Shown piece after piece: positions 30,395 to 38,695 of a stretch of DNA of 64,000 nucleotides (positions are counted from its first letter, which is position 1; each line of letters opens with the position of its first letter). Origin of the DNA: Bog-756 sp963727075 (GTDB taxonomy: Bacteria > Actinomycetota > Acidimicrobiia > Acidimicrobiales > RAAP-2); assembly GCA_963727075.1 (NCBI GenBank), contig CAVSET010000001.1, positions 248,001-312,000 of the forward strand. The letters are read 5' to 3'. Position numbers and translations under genes: made by a program. The notes below the pieces were generated by a model. It searched no databases. It saw only the letters and a list, made by a program, of their open reading frames with translations, and had not been told where the DNA came from.

Positions 30395-31294
30395 TCAGGC
30401 GGCCCGCTCGCGCCAGTAGGCCATCACGTCGGCCAAGGTGTCCTCGAGCGGCACCTCCGGCTTCCACCCGGTGGCCTCGACCAGCCGCGCCGGGTCCCCC
30501 CGGAGGACCGGGACCTCGACCGGTCGCATCAGGGAGGGGTCGGTCTCCAGCTCGAGGGCGGTGCCGGCCAGGCGGAGGAGCCCTTCGGCGATCTCCCGGA
30601 TGGACACATCGCGCCCGGTACAGACGTTGTAGACCTCGGCCGGATCGTCGGTCTCGATGAGCAGGCGGTAGGCCCGCACCACGTCACGTACGTCGGTGAA
30701 GTCACGTCGGGCCGACAGGTTCCCGACCGGGATGGCCCCCGTGCCCCGGCGCTCCGCGTCGACGATGCGCTTGGCCAGGGCCGCCACCGCGAAGTTCGGC
30801 GACTGCCCCGGGCCGATGTGGTTGAAGGGCCGGACGGTGATGACCCGTTGCCCGTGGCCGAGGCGGGCCTGGGTGACGAGGGACTCGGCGGCCAACTTGC
30901 TGGCGGCATAGGGCGTCAGCGGGGCGGTGGGTGATGCCTCGGTCAACGGGAGGCAGGCCGGGTCGGTCACCGCGCCGTAGACCTCGGCCGAGCTGGTCAC
31001 GAGGACCCGGGGATCGGAGCCGCACTCTCGGGCCGCGGCCAGGAGGGCGCCGGTGCCGATCACGTTGACCTCGAGCACCCGGAGCGGCTCGTCCCACGAC
31101 CGGCCGACGTGGGTCAGGGCGGCCAGGTGGTAGATGGCGTCCGGGCCGGCGTCGGACACCGCGGCCAGCAGGGCGGTGGGATCGGTGACATCGACCTCGT
31201 GGTCGATGACGACCACCTCGTCACCGAGGGAGCGGAGGTGCTCGGTGAGCCACCGGCCCACAAAACCCCGGCCACCGGTGATCAGCGAGCGCAC
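30395..31294 (-). CDS. NAD-dependent epimerase/dehydratase, GDP-4-keto-6-deoxymannose reductase (Rmd)-like
   Basis: 299-residue extended SDR. Rossmann motif LITGGRGFVGRWL, VDVTDPTAL, YHLAALTHVGRSWDEP, active-site VTSSAEVYG and YAASKLAAE (YxxxK), then RPFNHIGPGQSPNFAVAALA, a hallmark of Rmd-type reductases, and RRDFTDVRDVVRAY. It would reduce the GDP-4-keto-6-deoxymannose intermediate to GDP-rhamnose; the partner 4,6-dehydratase (Gmd) is not in the window, so another NDP-sugar is possible. The GTG start lies 8 nt after TAGGGT. Confidence 0.75.
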   Translation of the reverse strand: MRSLITGGRGFVGRWLTEHLRSLGDEVVVIDHEVDVTDPTALLAAVSDAGPDAIYHLAALTHVGRSWDEPLRVLEVNVIGTGALLAAARECGSDPRVLVTSSAEVYGAVTDPACLPLTEASPTAPLTPYAASKLAAESLVTQARLGHGQRVITVRPFNHIGPGQSPNFAVAALAKRIVDAERRGTGAIPVGNLSARRDFTDVRDVVRAYRLLIETDDPAEVYNVCTGRDVSIREIAEGLLRLAGTALELETDPSLMRPVEVPVLRGDPARLVEATGWKPEVPLEDTLADVMAYWRERAA

Positions 31295-31300
31295 GACGGG

Positions 31301-32503
31301 TCACCCTACCGGCTGGGTGCCCGGACCTTCATCCTGGCCCGGCGACGGTCGGCGGGACGCATGCCGGTAGGCCTCGACGTGCACCTCGGCGCTCGCCGCC
31401 CAGGTGTGACGCGCCGCCACCTCGACGCCCCGGCGTCGGCGGTCCGGGTCGGCCGCCGCGCTTCCCGGCAGGCGGCCCAGCTCGGCCGCCAGGGCGTCGG
31501 CCAGCCCGGCCGTGTCACCCGGGTCGACCAGCACGGCGACGTCGCCCGCCACCTCCTCCATCGCCGTCCCCGCTGTGGTCACGATGGGGACCCCGCAGGC
31601 CATGGCCTCCAGGGCGGGCAGCCCGAACCCCTCGTAGAGGGCGGGGTAGACGGCCGCGGTGGCCGAGCGCAACAGGGCGGGCACGACCTCGTCGGGCACG
31701 TACCCGGTGCGGACGACCCGCGACGCGGCGCCGGACCCGGCGACGGCCCGGGCGACCGAGTCGGTCCCCCACCCGGCCCCCCCGACCAGGACCAGGAGGG
31801 CTTCGGGATAGCGGGGGGCGATTCGGCCGAACGCCTCCGCCAGGGCCGGGACGTTCTTGCGGGGCTCGATGGTGCCGACGAAGAGGAGGTACGGGCATCC
31901 GTCGGCCAGGCGAGGGTCGATCCCGGACAAATAGGCGGCGTCGGTCCCCTCGGCGGGCTGGTCGGGCCGGAAGCGCCCGGCGTCCACCCCGTGCCGGGCG
32001 ACGAACACCCGGGCCTCGACCGGGCACCACCGGGCCAGCTGGTCGGCGGTGACCCGGCTGGGGCAGATCAGCGCCGAGGCCCGACGGGCCGCCACCTTGA
32101 TGGCCCGACGGAACAGCAGGACCTTCGACGGCTGGTGCCAGGCCGGCTCCTCGAAGAAGCTCAGGTCGTGGATGGTCACCACCGCCGGGATCCTCGAGCG
32201 CTCGGGCATCGTGTAGTGGGGCCCGTGGTGCACGTCGATGCGCCGGTCGGCGAGAAGCGCCGGTAGGCGCACCTGCTCCCAGGCCAGGCGGAGCGGCCGA
32301 CGACCCGGCGCGGCGGCGGCGACCTCGGCCCCCGGCGCTCGGGTGTGCCACCGACCTCCATCGGCCCGGCGGCTGAACAGCACCAGGTCCACGTCGGGCC
32401 GGGCCGACAGCGCCGAGGCCAGTTGCACCGTGTACTGGCCGGCTCCGACGGGGCGATCGGGCACGGCCGACACGTCGAGGGAGAGGTGAAGGGAGTCACC
32501 CAT
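31301..32503 (-). CDS. Glycosyltransferase family 4 (first of three tandem paralogues)
   Basis: 400 residues, GT-B fold. N-terminal MGDSLHLSLDVSAVPDRPVG AGQY loop, DVHHGPHYTMPERSRIPAVV and TIHDLSFFEEP. The C-terminal nucleotide-sugar site reads LFVGTIEPRKNVPALAEAF, then VRTGYVPDEVVPAL and the E(x7)E motif PALYEGFGLPALEAMACGVP. Probably a mannosyl- or related transferase acting in the cytoplasm on a lipid-linked glycan. It overlaps the next upstream gene by 8 nt. Confidence 0.9.
   Translation of the reverse strand: MGDSLHLSLDVSAVPDRPVGAGQYTVQLASALSARPDVDLVLFSRRADGGRWHTRAPGAEVAAAAPGRRPLRLAWEQVRLPALLADRRIDVHHGPHYTMPERSRIPAVVTIHDLSFFEEPAWHQPSKVLLFRRAIKVAARRASALICPSRVTADQLARWCPVEARVFVARHGVDAGRFRPDQPAEGTDAAYLSGIDPRLADGCPYLLFVGTIEPRKNVPALAEAFGRIAPRYPEALLVLVGGAGWGTDSVARAVAGSGAASRVVRTGYVPDEVVPALLRSATAAVYPALYEGFGLPALEAMACGVPIVTTAGTAMEEVAGDVAVLVDPGDTAGLADALAAELGRLPGSAAADPDRRRRGVEVAARHTWAASAEVHVEAYRHASRRPSPGQDEGPGTQPVG
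31303..31308 (-). promoter_or_regulatory. TAGGGT -10-like element before the Rmd-like gene
   Basis: Minus-strand TAGGGT ends 8 nt before GTG 31294 and overlaps the stop codon of the upstream glycosyltransferase gene, an internal promoter in the gene row. Confidence 0.4.
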
Positions 32504-33605
32504 GGCGCCGGGCCGGTCTGAGGCCGCAGGCCTCGTGCCACACCTCGACATGGCGGCGGGCAATGGTCGACCAGGTCAGCTCGGCGGCCCGAGCCAGCCC
32601 GCGTGCCTGCAGGCGGGATCGCTCGCCCTCGTCGGTGGCGACCACCTGCAGGCCGTGGGCGATCGACTCGACGTCGTGGGGATCGACCTCGAATGCCGCT
32701 CCCACCGTGCTCGGCAGGTGCCGGCTGGCCACCACCGGGGCCCCGAACGCCATCGCCTCGACCGGGGGGAGGCCGAAACCCTCGACGAAGGGGACGTAGG
32801 CGAGGAGGCGGGCCATGCCGTACAGGGCCGAGAGCTCGGTGGGCGAGACCAACCCGGCCAGGACCACGCCGGGGGCAGGGTGCAACCGCTCGCCCCACCC
32901 GCTCGGGCCGACCAGCACCAGCGGCCACGGTTCCGGCAGCGACCTCCGGATGCGACCGTAGGCCTGGATGAGCCGGGTGTGGTTCTTGCGCGGCTCGAGC
33001 GTGCCCACGCTGAGGAGGAAGGGACCGGTGATGCCCAGGCGACCGAGCAGGGTGGTGGCCGCGGCCAGATCGGGGGCGGGGAGATGGTCCGACCCCATGG
33101 GGATGACCGTGATGGCGTCCCGGCGGGCACCCGCCTGGGCGAGGTCATCGGCTACCACGTCGGCCGGCACGATGAAGCGGTCGGCCCGCTTGAGGGCCCG
33201 GCGCAGGGCGGCCTCGTGCCAGGCGCGCCCGCGCCGCGGGTAGGCGTCCGGCACCCGTCGCCAGAGGAGGTCGTGCACCGTGGCCACCAGGGCGGCCCGC
33301 CCCGGCTCGAGGGTGGACAACGACGTGGCGTGGACCACGTCGAACCCGGTCGGCGCCCGGAGGACGCCGCGGTCCCAGGCCCGGGTCAGCCCGGGCCCCG
33401 GCAGGGGCGAGCAGCGGAGGGGGTAGCCGAGCGAGAGGAGCGGATCGGGAGCTCGGCGGTCGGCCTGGCGGCTGGCCATCAGCTCGAGGTCGGGCCTCTC
33501 CCCCGGATCGAGCTCGCCGAGGCCGCGCAGGAGTCCCTCGATATAGGTGCCGATACCCCCCGGGGCCGTCCGCCGGAGCTGTTCCACCATCATGAGCAGG
33601 CGCAC
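32496..33605 (-). CDS. Glycosyltransferase family 4 (second paralogue)
   Basis: 369 residues. MRLLMMVEQLRRTAPGGIGT start with the donor-proximal Gly loop, DVVHATSLSTLEPG, VATVHDLLWRRVPDAYP, then LLSVGTLEPRKNHTRLIQAY and PFVEGFGLPPVEAMAFGAPV (E(x7)E). Start chosen at GTG 33605 because GGAGG lies 7 nt upstream, within the end of the previous gene. Acts with its two neighbours on one glycan; sugar specificity unknown. Confidence 0.9.
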   Translation of the reverse strand: MRLLMMVEQLRRTAPGGIGTYIEGLLRGLGELDPGERPDLELMASRQADRRAPDPLLSLGYPLRCSPLPGPGLTRAWDRGVLRAPTGFDVVHATSLSTLEPGRAALVATVHDLLWRRVPDAYPRRGRAWHEAALRRALKRADRFIVPADVVADDLAQAGARRDAITVIPMGSDHLPAPDLAAATTLLGRLGITGPFLLSVGTLEPRKNHTRLIQAYGRIRRSLPEPWPLVLVGPSGWGERLHPAPGVVLAGLVSPTELSALYGMARLLAYVPFVEGFGLPPVEAMAFGAPVVASRHLPSTVGAAFEVDPHDVESIAHGLQVVATDEGERSRLQARGLARAAELTWSTIARRHVEVWHEACGLRPARRHG

Positions 33606-33609
33606 GGGC

Positions 33610-34839
33610 TCACCTCCTCCGGCGGGCGACCGGCCCCGGGCCGCGCCGGACCCGTTCGCCGGCGGCGTCGGCATAGAGCCCGGCGAGGCCCTCGGCGCAG
33701 GCGCTCCAGCTGAAGGCGGCGGCGCGGCGGGACCCCCGGGCCACCAGGTCGTCCACGTCCGCGCCCCCGTCGAGGACCCGGCCGATGACCGCGGCCAGGC
33801 CGTCCTCGTCCCCCGGCTCGACCAGCAGCGCCCCGTCGCCCACCACCTCGGGCACCGCCCCGGCCGCGGTGGCCACCACCGGCACGCCGGCCGCCATGGC
33901 CTGGAGGGGCGGGAACCCGAACCCCTCGTAGAGGGAGGGGTAGGCCAGCACCGACGCCCCCCGCAGCACCGCGCCGAGCGACCGGTCGTCGAGGTACCCG
34001 GGACGCACGATCCGCGACCGCACCGGCGAGGCCTCGACCGCGGCGGCGAACCGCTCCGACCCCCAGCCGTCCCGGCCCACGATGACCAGGGCCACGTCGG
34101 GGTGGGCGGCGGCCACCGAGGCGAATGCCGAGACGAGCGAGGGGTAGTCCTTCCGAGGCTCGACGGTCCCGATGGCCAGCACGTACCGGTGGCAACCGTC
34201 GGGGAGGCCGAGGGCCGCGGGCCCGGCGCCGCCGGTCTGGCCGAGGGCCGCGGGCCCGGCGCCGCCGGTCTGGCCGAGGGCCGGGATCCCGAGGGGCACC
34301 GTCCGGACGCGGTCCCGATCGACGCCGAGTTCGGCCACGACCTGCTCGGCCACGAAGCGGGTGGGGACGTGGACCCAGGCGCCCTCCCCGACCGCCCGCC
34401 GGATCAGCCCCGGGTACTCGAGGGTGGGCGGGTCGCACAGCTCGGGATAGAGGACGACGGTGAGGTCCCACACCGACATCACCCGCGCCGCCCGCCGGGT
34501 GGGCGGCACCACGAAGTTGGGGCCGTGCACCACGTCGCAGCGGCCGATGAACCACTCGATCGGGGGGAGGCGGCCGAGGCCCCACATCCGGTGCAGGGGT
34601 CGGGCCGGCATGGCCCGCTGGCCGGTGGCCACCCCGGGGGGCACCAGGGCGGCCATGCCCTTCCGGCGGCGCCAGCTGATGGCGAAGGCCGACACCGCGA
34701 CGTCGTCACGCTCGGACAGCGCTGCCAGCGCCCCGGCGCAGAACACGCCGACGCCGGTCGGGTTCCCGAGCAGCGCGGTGGCATCGAACCCCACGGACAA
34801 CCGGCCCGGGTCGACGATGGCGGATCGCTCCGGGGGCAC
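33610..34839 (-). CDS. Glycosyltransferase family 4 (third paralogue) with an internal 11-residue duplication
   Basis: 409 residues: LSVGFDATALLGNPTGVGVF, DVVHGPNFVVPPTRRAARVM, SVWDLTVVLYPELCDP, then LAIGTVEPRKDYPSLVSAFA and PSLYEGFGFPPLQAMAAGVP. Before the donor domain the linker carries two exact copies of GQTGGAGPAAL, encoded by a 33-bp tandem repeat. GTG at 34839 is chosen from the family N-terminus; there is no clear ribosome-binding site. Divergent from cofD. Confidence 0.88.
   Translation of the reverse strand: MPPERSAIVDPGRLSVGFDATALLGNPTGVGVFCAGALAALSERDDVAVSAFAISWRRRKGMAALVPPGVATGQRAMPARPLHRMWGLGRLPPIEWFIGRCDVVHGPNFVVPPTRRAARVMSVWDLTVVLYPELCDPPTLEYPGLIRRAVGEGAWVHVPTRFVAEQVVAELGVDRDRVRTVPLGIPALGQTGGAGPAALGQTGGAGPAALGLPDGCHRYVLAIGTVEPRKDYPSLVSAFASVAAAHPDVALVIVGRDGWGSERFAAAVEASPVRSRIVRPGYLDDRSLGAVLRGASVLAYPSLYEGFGFPPLQAMAAGVPVVATAAGAVPEVVGDGALLVEPGDEDGLAAVIGRVLDGGADVDDLVARGSRRAAAFSWSACAEGLAGLYADAAGERVRRGPGPVARRRR
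34206..34283. repeat. 33-bp in-frame tandem repeat inside a glycosyltransferase gene
   Basis: Units at 34206-34238 and 34239-34271 appear identical, followed by a 12-bp partial third copy. The length is a multiple of three, so copy-number change would only lengthen or shorten the linker before the donor-binding domain. Confidence 0.85.
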
Positions 34840-34892
34840 GGAGGGAGCCTTGCACACCCCCCGGCCAGGGCCGTACCACCACCGGGGCCGGG

Positions 34893-34898
34893 TAGCCT
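34893..34898 (+). promoter_or_regulatory. TAGCCT -10-like element upstream of cofD
   Basis: TAGCCT ends 8 nt before GTG 34907, which opens a 15-codon frame ending on the cofD start (34951). Transcription is predicted to begin close to 34905. Confidence 0.4.
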
Positions 34899-34906
34899 GC
34901 CCCTCA

Positions 34907-34954
34907 GTGTCAAGCTCTTCGCCGTCCGACGGGCCCGCCCGGTCCCCGCGGTGA
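34907..34954 (+). CDS. Candidate 15-codon leader ORF overlapping the cofD start
   Basis: GTG TCA AGC ... CGG TGA, encoding VSSSPSDGPARSPR-like Ser/Pro/Arg-rich peptide (first residue Met in practice). Its stop TGA overlaps the cofD GTG as GTGA. It is placed where a leaderless transcript from TAGCCT would start. It may equally be a chance frame. Confidence 0.25.
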   Translation: MSSSSPSDGPARSPR

Positions 34955-35877
34955 TCACCGCCCTCGCCGGCGGGGTCGGTGCGGCCCGGCTCCTGCGCGG
35001 GATGGTCGAGGTCGTCGCCCCCTCGGAGATCACCGCCGTCGTCAACACCGGGGACGACACCGTCCTGCACGGCCTGCACATCTCGCCCGACCTCGACACG
35101 GTCATGTACACGCTGGCCGATGCCATCAACCCCGAGGCCGGGTGGGGGTTGGCCGGGGAGACCTGGCGGGTCATGGAGTCCCTCGACCGTCTCGGAGGGG
35201 TGACCTGGTTCAACCTCGGCGACCGGGATCTCGCCACCCACTGCTACCGGACCCAGCGTCTGCAGGAGGGCGCTCCCCTCGGTCAGGTCACCGCCGAGCT
35301 GGCCCGGTCGTTCGGGGTGGCCGTCCGCCTCCTGCCGGTGACCGACGACCCGCTCCGTACCCGGGTGCAGGTGGTCGACGGGCCCGAGATCGGGTTCCAG
35401 GAGTACTTCGTGCGCCTCCGCCACGACGTCCCGGTGGCCCGGGTCCGCTTCGAGGGGGCCGAGGCAGCCCGACCCGGCCCGGGTGTGCTCGACGCGGTGG
35501 ACGGGGCGGCGACCGTCGTGGTGTGCCCCTCCAACCCGGTGGTCTCGATCGGCCCCCTGATGTCGGTAGCGGGCGTGCTCGAACACGTGAGCCCGAGGCG
35601 CGACCGGGTGGTCGGGGTCTCGCCCATCATCGCCGGGGCGGCCCTGAAGGGCCCGGCCGACCGGCTCCTGCGGGAGATGGGCTTCGAGTCGTCGGTGGTG
35701 GGCGTGGCCCGCTGGTACGCGCCGTGGATGGGCACGCTGGTCGTCGACGAGGCCGATGCCGGGCTGTCCGGCGCGGTCGAGGCCGAGGGAGTGCGCTGCG
35801 TCGTCGCCCCGACCGTCATGTCCACCGTGGAGCGGGCGGCCGCCCTGGCCCGGACGGTCCTCGATGCCGTCGCCTGA
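34951..35877 (+). CDS. cofD: 2-phospho-L-lactate transferase (F420 biosynthesis)
   Basis: 308 residues, CofD/FbiA family: MITALAGGVGAARLLRGMVE at the start, VVNTGDDTVLHGLHISPDLD (substrate loop), WFNLGDRDLATHCYRT, PSNPVVSIGPLMSVAGV and GVSPIIAGAALKGPAD. It joins a guanylylated three-carbon acid (phosphoenolpyruvate-derived in actinobacteria) to the deazaflavin FO, giving (dehydro-)F420-0. GTG 34951 matches the family N-terminus. It overlaps cofE by 14 nt. Equivalent to mycobacterial fbiA (Rv3261). Confidence 0.95.
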   Translation: MITALAGGVGAARLLRGMVEVVAPSEITAVVNTGDDTVLHGLHISPDLDTVMYTLADAINPEAGWGLAGETWRVMESLDRLGGVTWFNLGDRDLATHCYRTQRLQEGAPLGQVTAELARSFGVAVRLLPVTDDPLRTRVQVVDGPEIGFQEYFVRLRHDVPVARVRFEGAEAARPGPGVLDAVDGAATVVVCPSNPVVSIGPLMSVAGVLEHVSPRRDRVVGVSPIIAGAALKGPADRLLREMGFESSVVGVARWYAPWMGTLVVDEADAGLSGAVEAEGVRCVVAPTVMSTVERAAALARTVLDAVA

Positions 35878-36625
35878 GCCCGGCTCCCCTCCGCCGCCGG
35901 GGCCGGGCGGGCTCGCCGTCCTCCCGGTCGCCGGGCTGGGCGAGGTGCTCCCCGGTGACGACCTCGCCGACCTGCTGGCCCGGGCGCTGGCCACCTCCCA
36001 CCCGGCCGGCACCGGCCTCGCCGACGGGGACGTCGTGGTGGTGACCCAGAAGGTGGTGTCCAAGGCCGAGGGTCGACTGGTGGAGCTGGACGCCGAGGAC
36101 GCGGCGGCCAAAGCCCGACTGATCGTGGCGGAGTCGGCCCGGGTGGTGCGCCGCCGCGGCGACCTCGTGATCTCCGAGACGCGCCACGGGTTCGTCTGTG
36201 CCAACGCCGGCATCGACCTGTCCAACGTGGCCGCGGGCACCGCGGCCCTCCTCCCGCTCGACCCCGACCGCTCGGCCCGGCGCATCCGCGCCGGCCTGCA
36301 GCACCGGTGCGGCGTGACGGTCGCGGTGATCATCTCCGACACCTTCGGCCGGCCCTGGCGCAACGGGGTGACGGACGTGGCCATCGGCATCGCCGGCGTG
36401 GCCGGCGTCATCGATCTACGGGGGACCACCGACGCCAACGGCCGCCGGTTGGAGGTGACCGAGGTGTGCGTGGCCGACGAGCTGGCCGGCGCGGCCGAGC
36501 TGGTGATGGGCAAGGACCGGGGCATCCCCGCCGCCGTCGTGCGCGGCCTCGACCCCGGCTGGCTCAGGAGGTCGTCGGTCGCCTCCGAGATCGTGCGCCC
36601 GCCCTCCGAGGACCTGTTCCGCTGA
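35864..36625 (+). CDS. cofE: Coenzyme F420-0:L-glutamate ligase, single-domain (CofE)
   Basis: 253 residues. After a Pro-rich start: DGDVVVVTQKVVSKAEGRLV, ETRHGFVCANAGIDLSNV, HRCGVTVAVIISDTFGRPWR, NGVTDVAIGIAGV and ELVMGKDRGIPAAVVRGL, all CofE signatures; GTP-dependent addition of glutamates to F420-0. It ends where CofE does, lacking the C-terminal nitroreductase-like domain that makes mycobacterial FbiB about 450 residues long and reduces dehydro-F420-0. That step would need a separate protein. It starts inside the end of cofD. Confidence 0.95.
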   Translation: MPSPEPGSPPPPGPGGLAVLPVAGLGEVLPGDDLADLLARALATSHPAGTGLADGDVVVVTQKVVSKAEGRLVELDAEDAAAKARLIVAESARVVRRRGDLVISETRHGFVCANAGIDLSNVAAGTAALLPLDPDRSARRIRAGLQHRCGVTVAVIISDTFGRPWRNGVTDVAIGIAGVAGVIDLRGTTDANGRRLEVTEVCVADELAGAAELVMGKDRGIPAAVVRGLDPGWLRRSSVASEIVRPPSEDLFR

Positions 36626-36630
36626 GCGGG

Positions 36631-37597
36631 CTACCCGTCGCCCGGACCTGACAACCGGTCGCGCGACGAACTCGATCACGGCCGCGGTCCCGTCGCCGAG
36701 GGACGTCCAGGGTGACCAGCCGAGCTGGATGCGCGGCGCGACCCGGGTCGAGGCTGCTCCTCGACAGCTCGCCCGGCCGGAGGGGCTGGTGCTCGATCTG
36801 TGGTTGCCGGCCGGCCTGCCCGGCCATCTCGCGGTACAGGTCGTTGACCGACGTCTCACGGCCGGTGCCGATGTTGCAGACCAGACCCCCGCCCTTGGTG
36901 GCGGCCCGCACGAAGGCGTCCACCACGTCGTCGACGTAGACGAAGTCGCGGGTCTGCTCCCCGTCGCCGAAGATGGTGACGGGCTGGCCCCGGACCAGGC
37001 GTTCGGCGAAGATGGCCACCACGCCGGCCTCGCCGTGGGGGTCCTGCCGGGGCCCGTACACGTTGGCCAGCGCCAGGGCGGCGAACTCCAGAGAGTGCAG
37101 CTCCCGGTAGGCGACCAGGTAGTCGATGGCCGCCTTCTTCGACACCCCGTACGGGGACAGCGGCCGGTGGGGCAGGGACTCCTTCAGGGGGAGCTCGGAG
37201 GGGTCGGGCTCGCCGTAGAGGGTGCCGCCGCTGGCGGCGAAGACCACCCGGTTCACCGCCGCCGCCCGGGCTCCCTCGAGGACCTGGAGGGTCCCGACAG
37301 GTTGACGTCGGCGTCGAAGACCGGGTCTGCCACCGAGACCCGCACGTCGGCCTGGGCGGCCAGGTGGAAGACGACCTCGGGACGTCGTCGCTTCATGAGC
37401 TCCACCACCTCGGCCGAGCGCACGTCCATCTGGTGGACGGACAGCTGGTGCCCGGCGGCCGCCCGGGCCTCGGTGAGGTTGGCCAGCGAGCCGGTCGAGA
37501 GGTCGTCGAGGACGTCGACGGCATGCCCCTCGGCCAGCAGCCGGTCCACCAGGGTCGAGCCGATGAACCCGGCCCCGCCGGTGACCAGCGTGCGCAA
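36631..37597 (-). CDS. UDP-glucose 4-epimerase-like NAD-dependent epimerase, two or more frameshifts
   Basis: The N-terminal third, MRTLVTGGAGFIGSTLVDRL ... VVFHLAAQADVRVSV, reads to about 37295. The frame is restored by one added G in the CTG-TCG context, giving DVNLVGTLQVLEGARAAAV, then FAASGGTLYGEP, the catalytic YGVSKKAAIDYL and LANVYGPRQDPHGEAG. Another shift near 36745 leads to the end WSPWTSLGDGTAAVIEFV. A TTG start follows the upstream stop by 3 nt with GGGAG before it. The exact 3' end is uncertain; it converges on cofE. Probably supplies UDP-galactose or a related sugar. Confidence 0.75.
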
Positions 37598-37600
37598 CGG

Positions 37601-38695
37601 TCAGACTCCCGCAGCCACCCGTTCGCCGTCGATGACCGTGCCGGAGGCGGTCGACCGCACCGCCGCCGATCACCGAGAGCCCGTGGACCACGCAGCGCTG
37701 GCCGACGATGGCTCCGGGCCCGATCACCGAGCCCTCCACGGTGGCCTTGGACGCCACCCGAGCCTCCGGGCAGCAGCACCGAGCCGATCACCGAAGCGCC
37801 CTCCTCGACCACTGCACCGGCTCCGATCACCGACTCCTCGACGACGGCGTTGGGGGCCACCGACGAGCCGCGGCCGAACAGCGAACGGGCCACGGTCGGG
37901 CTCTGGACGTCGACGGTGCCGATGCGCCACACGCCGGGGCCGAGGTCAGGTCGGGCTCGGCGCTGTGGTGACGGCGGTCCGTGCCGGCGGCCGAGCAGGA
38001 GGTCCCGGTGGGCACGCAGGTACGCGTCCGGCGTGCCGGTGTCGAGCCAGTAGGCGTCCGAGCCAAGGGCGTAGAGGGCGCCTTCCGCCACCAGGGCGGG
38101 GAAGGTCTCGCGCTCGATCGACACCCGCCGATCGGCGGGTATGCGGCCGAGGACGGAGGGCTCGAAGACGTAGGTCCCGGCATTGATCAGATTGGTGGGC
38201 GCTTCGTCGCGGGCCGGCTTCTCGATGAAGGCCTCGACCCGGCCCTGCTCGTCGGTCGGCACCACGCCGAAGGCACTCGGGTCTTCGACCGGGGTCAGGC
38301 TGATGGTCGCCTCGGCCTCGCTGCGGCGGTGGAAGGACACGAGCTCGGAGAGGTCGGAGTCGGTCAGCACGTCCCCGTTCACGACCACGAAGGTCTCGTC
38401 GATGCCGGCATGCGCGGCCGCGAACCGGATGGCTCCGGCGGTATCGAGCGGGGTGGGCTCCACCGCGTAGATGAGGCGCGACACCGGCGATGGTCCCGTC
38501 GGGATAGGCGTCGATGAAGGCGTCGGGACGGTACCCGAGGGACAGCACGGCATCGTCGATCCCGTGGTCGGCCAGATGGCCGATCACCCGCTCGATCATC
38601 GGCTCCTCCACGATCGGCAGCATCTGCTTGGGAGTGGTGAGGGTGAGGGGCCGCAGGCGCGTGCCCTCGCCCCCCACCAGGACGACCGCCCTCAC
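37601..38695 (-). CDS. manC: Mannose-1-phosphate guanylyltransferase-like NDP-sugar pyrophosphorylase with C-terminal beta-helix, three frameshifts
   Basis: About 364 residues. Pyrophosphorylase signature VLVGGEGTRLRPLTLTTPKQ at the start, then after a shift near 38480 RLIYAVEPTPLDTAGAIRFA, FVVVNGDVLTDSDLSELVSF, FIEKPARDEAPTNLINAGTY and AYWLDTGTPDAYLRAHRDL. Hexapeptide repeats (VEESVIGAGAVVEEGASVIG) form the C-terminal beta-helix, crossing shifts near 37757 and 37650. Size and context match Rv3264c of M. tuberculosis, which makes GDP-mannose; an RmlA2-type thymidylyltransferase is the alternative. GTG overlaps the upstream stop (GTGA). Confidence 0.75.
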
